From the NCBI GenBank assembly GCA_021813445.1, contig JAKAKP010000106.1, positions 1 through 44,438 on the forward strand: DNA of 44,438 nt, read 5' to 3'. Of this stretch, positions 42,006-44,438 are shown piece by piece. The translations under genes and the position numbers were made by a program. The DNA is from Deltaproteobacteria bacterium. GTDB lineage: Bacteria > Desulfobacterota > Desulfobaccia > Desulfobaccales > 0-14-0-80-60-11. The notes under the pieces are model-generated. The model was not told the DNA's origin. It ran no database searches and was given only the letters and a program-made list of their open reading frames with translations. Numbering within the stretch: position 1 is the first letter of the stretch; the number at the start of each line of letters is the position of its first letter.

Positions 42006-42251
42006 ATGGCACTAGACAAACCAGCGTTAGTGGAATTCATTTACGACCTGGTCAAAAACGCCCAGGGCAAAAAGCAGCTCAAGGCCATGGACCTCCAAAA
42101 GGCTGTGCTCAAAGCGCATCCTGACCAGGACAAGAACTCGGTCAAGTTCGCCATTAAAGACCTGATCGACACCGGCCGCTGCGTTTACACTTACTTCGGC
42201 GGGAGCTTCGTCGAGCTTCCCCACGAAGAAGGCGCGGCCAAGAAAGTCTGA
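42006..42251 (+). CDS. dsrD: DsrD, activator of DsrAB
   Basis: An 81-residue winged-helix protein (MALDKPALVEFIYDLVKNAQGKK start, then LKAHPDQDKNSVKFAIKDLIDTGRCVYTYFGGSFVELP). DsrD is found with reductive-type dsrAB and has been shown in Archaeoglobus/Desulfovibrio work to stimulate DsrAB sulfite reduction by allosteric activation rather than act as a DNA-binding regulator. AGGTGGG precedes the ATG. Its TGA overlaps the ATG of the next gene. Confidence 0.97.
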   Translation: MALDKPALVEFIYDLVKNAQGKKQLKAMDLQKAVLKAHPDQDKNSVKFAIKDLIDTGRCVYTYFGGSFVELPHEEGAAKKV

Positions 42252-43720
42252 TGAATCAGCCCTGTCCCCGGCTGCTGCTGGCAGCGCTCCGGGGCGGGGC
42301 TGGCAAGACCACCTTGACCCTGGGGCTTCTGGCCGCCTGGCGCGACCAGGGGCGACGTCTGGTCCCTTTCAAGAAGGGACCAGACTATATCGACCCCGCC
42401 TGGCACGCCCTGGCCGCCGGCTGCCCCAGTCATAATCTGGACCCCTTCCTGATGGAGGGGGACCAGATTATGGCCATGGTGGCCCGCCACGCCGCCCAGG
42501 CTGACGCCGTCCTGATAGAAGGCAATCGGGGTCTATATGACGGCCTGGATGCCGAGGGTACTTATAGTACTGCCGAGCTGGCCAAATTCCTGACCACCCC
42601 GGTAGTGCTGGTGGTGGACTGCACCATGCGCACCCGCACCACCGCGGCGATGGTGTTGGGATGTCAGCATTTCGATCCCTCAACGCCCATCAAGGGCGTC
42701 ATCCTCAATCAGATTGCCCGGCCCCGCCACGAATCCCTGATTCGCAGCACCATTGAACGCTACTGTGGCATCCCGGTGCTGGGGGCGGTGCCGCGCCTGA
42801 AATGTGCGGTCTTCCCGGAACGGCATATGGGTTTGGTGCCCCCCCAGGAGCACGCCACCGCCGTGCGGGCAATAACTACGGCCCGGGATCTGGCCCAGCG
42901 GTACCTGGACCTGGAGGGCCTCTGGCAGGTAGCCTCCCAGGCCCCTCCCCTGCCCGTGCCGGTTGTCACCGCGCCCCTCGTTGACCGAGATGATCCGGTG
43001 ATCATCGGCATTATTCGGGATTCGGCCTTCCAGTTTTATTATCCCGAGAACCTGGAGGCCCTGGGGCAGCAAGGCGCCAGACTGGTGGAGATCAGCGCCC
43101 TGGAGGACCCGCTCCTGCCCATGGACCTCCATGGCCTATACATCGGCGGCGGCTTCCCGGAGACCCACGCCCGGCAACTCTCCGAAAACCTGAGTTTCCG
43201 CAACGCCATCAAGGCCGCAGCCCAGGCAGGGCTGCCCATTTACGCCGAGTGCGGCGGCCTGATGTACCTGGGGCAGGCCATCCAGACCCAGGGAGAGAAG
43301 TTTCCCATGGTCGGCCTCTTCCCTTATGAATTCGTCATGGGGAAAAAACCTCAGGGCCATGGTTACACCATCCTGGAAGTGGCCCGGGACAATCCTTTCT
43401 TTCCCACGGGCACCATCCTCAAAGGCCATGAATTTCATTATTCCCGGATCCAACCGGAGCCGCAGTCCCAGGAGAACCTGGTTTTTACGGTAAACCGGGG
43501 CGCAGGCCTAGGGGGGCAGCGGGAAGGCTTGGTCTATCAAAACGTCCTGGCCACTTACACCCATCTCCACGCCTTGGGTTCGCCCCACTGGGCTCCCGCG
43601 CTGGTGCGCCGGGCCCGGGAATACCGCCAGGTTACCCACCTGCCTGAAGGGAGTTCCCGTCAGGAAGGCCCCGGGGCCCCTTCCGGCCGGGATTCAAGCC
43701 AGGCGACGATTTTTTCCTGA
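42251..43720 (+). CDS. dsrN: DsrN, siroheme amidase of the CbiA/CobB family
   Basis: A 489-residue glutamine-dependent amidase. The N-terminal P-loop domain has GGAGKTTLTLGLLAAW and FKKGPDYIDPAWH. The C-terminal class I glutaminase-like domain has the nucleophile C334 (IYAECGGLMYLG), GGGFPETHARQLSEN, and the terminal His region GHEFHYS. By sequence alone it is a cobyrinic acid a,c-diamide synthase. Directly fused to dsrD by a TGATG overlap, it is best called DsrN, which amidates siroheme to the form used by DsrAB. No cobalamin genes are nearby. The last 20 or so residues are low-complexity. Confidence 0.9.
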   Translation: MNQPCPRLLLAALRGGAGKTTLTLGLLAAWRDQGRRLVPFKKGPDYIDPAWHALAAGCPSHNLDPFLMEGDQIMAMVARHAAQADAVLIEGNRGLYDGLDAEGTYSTAELAKFLTTPVVLVVDCTMRTRTTAAMVLGCQHFDPSTPIKGVILNQIARPRHESLIRSTIERYCGIPVLGAVPRLKCAVFPERHMGLVPPQEHATAVRAITTARDLAQRYLDLEGLWQVASQAPPLPVPVVTAPLVDRDDPVIIGIIRDSAFQFYYPENLEALGQQGARLVEISALEDPLLPMDLHGLYIGGGFPETHARQLSENLSFRNAIKAAAQAGLPIYAECGGLMYLGQAIQTQGEKFPMVGLFPYEFVMGKKPQGHGYTILEVARDNPFFPTGTILKGHEFHYSRIQPEPQSQENLVFTVNRGAGLGGQREGLVYQNVLATYTHLHALGSPHWAPALVRRAREYRQVTHLPEGSSRQEGPGAPSGRDSSQATIFS

Positions 43721-43804
43721 TCTTCCTGGCAGTCCCCTTACCCTTAAGATTCGCTAATTTCCGGGGATAAACCTGCCTCTGCACTCTTGCCTCAAAAAGG
43801 ACAC

Positions 43805-43833
43805 TTGACCGAAATAATTTAACAACATAAAAT
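43805..43833 (+). promoter_or_regulatory. Sigma70-type promoter between dsrN and the ferredoxin gene
   Basis: TTGACC (43805-43810), a 17-base AT-rich spacer, then TAAAAT (43828-43833). Each box matches the consensus at five of six positions. A transcription start near 43840 would begin just before the GC-rich structured segment. Confidence 0.65.
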
Positions 43834-43839
43834 AATAAA

Positions 43840-43956
43840 ATATACCTGGTACCAGGCAGTTGCCGGTCCCAGGGGGCACCAGGGGCTAAAATCGGTGGAA
43901 GGTCCCAAGCCACGAACCCGGGCCGCAGACTTGGCGCCGCTGGCAGGGCTTTTTTG
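43840..43956 (+). ncRNA. Candidate structured small RNA or leader, about 115 nt
   Basis: An island of high GC content begins right after an AT-rich promoter and ends with a run of six T (43950-43955). Pairings visible by eye include CCTGGTACCAGG (43845-43856, palindrome) or, alternatively, CCTGGT 43845-43850 with ACCAGG 43878-43883. CCAAG 43905-43909 pairs with CTTGG 43930-43934. CCTG and CCAG near the 5' end can also pair with CTGGCAGG 43940-43947 near the 3' end. No open reading frame is convincing. It does not match SRP RNA, 6S, tmRNA, RNase P or the riboswitch classes I checked by memory. It could be an independent small RNA, or a leader that terminates ahead of the ferredoxin gene. The other parts of the 328-base gap hold only the GCCGG-CCGGC hairpin (43973-43992) and the ferredoxin ribosome site. 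Confidence 0.45.
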
Positions 43957-44048
43957 TAATGGGCCGCAGCCGCCGGATATTTTTAGCCGGCCTTAAATGT
44001 TAGGCGCCAATTTCGGCAGGATGATTTTATTAAGGGAGGTAAAGGTAA

Positions 44049-44237
44049 ATGGGTTGGACTGTGGAAGTGGACACGGATAAATGCACCGGTGATGAGGAGT
44101 GTGTCAACGTCTGTCCTGTGGGCGTTTACGAGGTGCAGGACGGCAAAGCCGTAGTGGTCAATGAGGACGAGTGCCTGGGCTGCGAAAGCTGCATCGAGGT
44201 ATGCCCCTCCGCTGCAATTGCCGTGACCGAGAACTAA
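44049..44237 (+). CDS. Ferredoxin, 2[4Fe-4S] type with an Asp in cluster I
   Basis: A 62-residue ferredoxin. Site one is C12-x2-D15-x2-C18-x3-C22-P, where Asp replaces the second cysteine. Site two is complete: C42-x2-C45-x2-C48-x3-C52-P. The Asp-type site is known from Pyrococcus furiosus ferredoxin and Desulfovibrio africanus ferredoxin III, where the cluster can convert between [3Fe-4S] and [4Fe-4S]. GGGAGGT lies about nine bases before the ATG. It is close behind the dsr operon and ends with its own terminator. An electron-donor role to sulfite reduction is possible but unproven. Confidence 0.95.
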   Translation: MGWTVEVDTDKCTGDEECVNVCPVGVYEVQDGKAVVVNEDECLGCESCIEVCPSAAIAVTEN

Positions 44238-44249
44238 GAAAAATTTTAA

Positions 44250-44285
44250 GAGGGCAGGAACCACTGGTCCCTGCCCTCCCCTTTT
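44250..44285 (+). terminator. Intrinsic terminator after the ferredoxin gene
   Basis: The stem GAGGGCAGG (44250-44258) with CCTGCCCTC (44270-44278), extendable inward by ACCA/TGGT, is followed by CCCTTTTT. Confidence 0.88.
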
Positions 44286-44313
44286 TCCCGTCCCAACTTA
44301 TCCGCATTCTTTA

Positions 44314-44331
44314 ATACCAAGTTGCGATCTA
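44314..44331. mobile_element. Probable terminal inverted repeat of an IS630-like element
   Basis: ATACCAAGTTGCGATCTA directly abuts the transposase stop codon and would be the end of the insertion sequence whose body continues beyond the window. It matches the end of the 15554-15753 element at 16 of 18 positions. Confidence 0.65.
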
Positions 44332-44438
44332 TCAAGTAACATTCAGGTATGGGAAATTTGTCATCGAACGAAGTTTTTCCGGGTCTTTGGCGAGATCATT
44401 CAAGCCCCGACAGAGGTTGTCTTCTACCTCATCCAGAT
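44332..44438 (-). CDS. IS630-like transposase, C-terminal fragment cut by the window edge
   Basis: Thirty-four codons plus TGA are visible on the minus strand. The peptide (LDEVEDNLCRGLNDL, then DPEKLRSMTNFPYLNV) closely resembles the C-terminal tail of many IS630-family transposases (ending in a DPE-R/K-x-RS-T-x-FP pattern). The DDE catalytic region would lie to the right, outside the window. Intactness cannot be judged. Confidence 0.6.
   Translation of the reverse strand, partial: LDEVEDNLCRGLNDLAKDPEKLRSMTNFPYLNVT

Noticed and set aside
40373-42040. Long minus-strand open frame (555 codons) opposite dsrA-dsrB
   Set aside because: It is antisense to two unmistakable genes and its translation has no recognisable motif. 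Long antisense frames are expected in GC-rich coding DNA.
43845-43955. SRP RNA or cobalamin riboswitch
   Set aside because: The length and GC-rich folding suggested SRP RNA, but the GGAAGGAAGCAGCC-type core is missing. The GGTGGAAGG and AAGCCACGAA strings only loosely recall a cobalamin aptamer, and no matching downstream gene exists.

Overview
The window reads as GC-rich chromosomal DNA from a sulfate-reducing Desulfobacterota (former Deltaproteobacteria), plausibly near the Desulfobacca/Syntrophobacter-type lineages. The firmest evidence is a reductive-type dissimilatory sulfite reductase locus, dsrA-dsrB-dsrD-dsrN, at the right end: dsrD marks the reductive pathway. Supporting evidence is a rubredoxin, a CooC-type ATPase for nickel CO dehydrogenase, an LpxB lipid A enzyme (Gram-negative envelope) and a Geobacter/Desulfo-style chemotaxis cluster. 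The genus is inference; no rRNA or tRNA was found.

Layout. 0.1-5.7 kb (minus strand): riboflavin synthase, class I aldolase, lpxB with an upstream Gfo/Idh/MocA oxidoreductase, and an exported metallophosphoesterase with an AT-rich 3' half. 5.9-9.5 kb (plus): branched-chain aminotransferase, then two tandem HD-GYP-type proteins, the second lacking the catalytic His. 9.5-18.0 kb (minus): CBS protein, MetE-core-like protein, TVP38-type membrane protein, radical SAM protein, rsmE, prmA, THEP1 NTPase, AmpG-like permease and cooC. Then a thioesterase (plus), a one-protein methyltransferase-nuclease fusion and an M24 peptidase (minus). 22.1-33.1 kb (plus): a co-directional chemotaxis cluster, cheY-cheA-mcp-mcp-cheW-cheR-cheD-HDOD-cheY-cheX-cheB. 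33.4-39.5 kb (plus): HAD phosphatase, rubredoxin, lepB, VOC protein, orphan substrate-binding lipoprotein, and an active/inactive pair of M16 peptidases. 39.6-44.2 kb (plus): the dsr operon, a candidate small RNA and a ferredoxin. The right edge cuts an IS630-like transposase.

How genes work together. The che cluster carries the main parts of one signalling pathway: two receptors, coupling protein, kinase, two receiver proteins, a CheX-type phosphatase, and CheR/CheB/CheD adaptation. DsrAB reduces sulfite, DsrD activates it and DsrN probably amidates its siroheme. The neighbouring ferredoxin could supply electrons, which is inference.

The least ordinary signals are in the spaces between genes. 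At least five families of short palindromic elements occur. Two families have paired copies with compensatory changes in their stems, and several copies supply or abut stop codons of host genes. A 200-bp MITE-like element at 15.55 kb has perfect 21-bp inverted ends that match, at 16 of 18 positions, the sequence abutting the transposase stop at the right edge. An apparently independent transcription unit of about 115 nt, with good promoter boxes and a T-run, lies between dsrN and the ferredoxin gene. No CRISPR array, rRNA, tRNA or prophage was seen.
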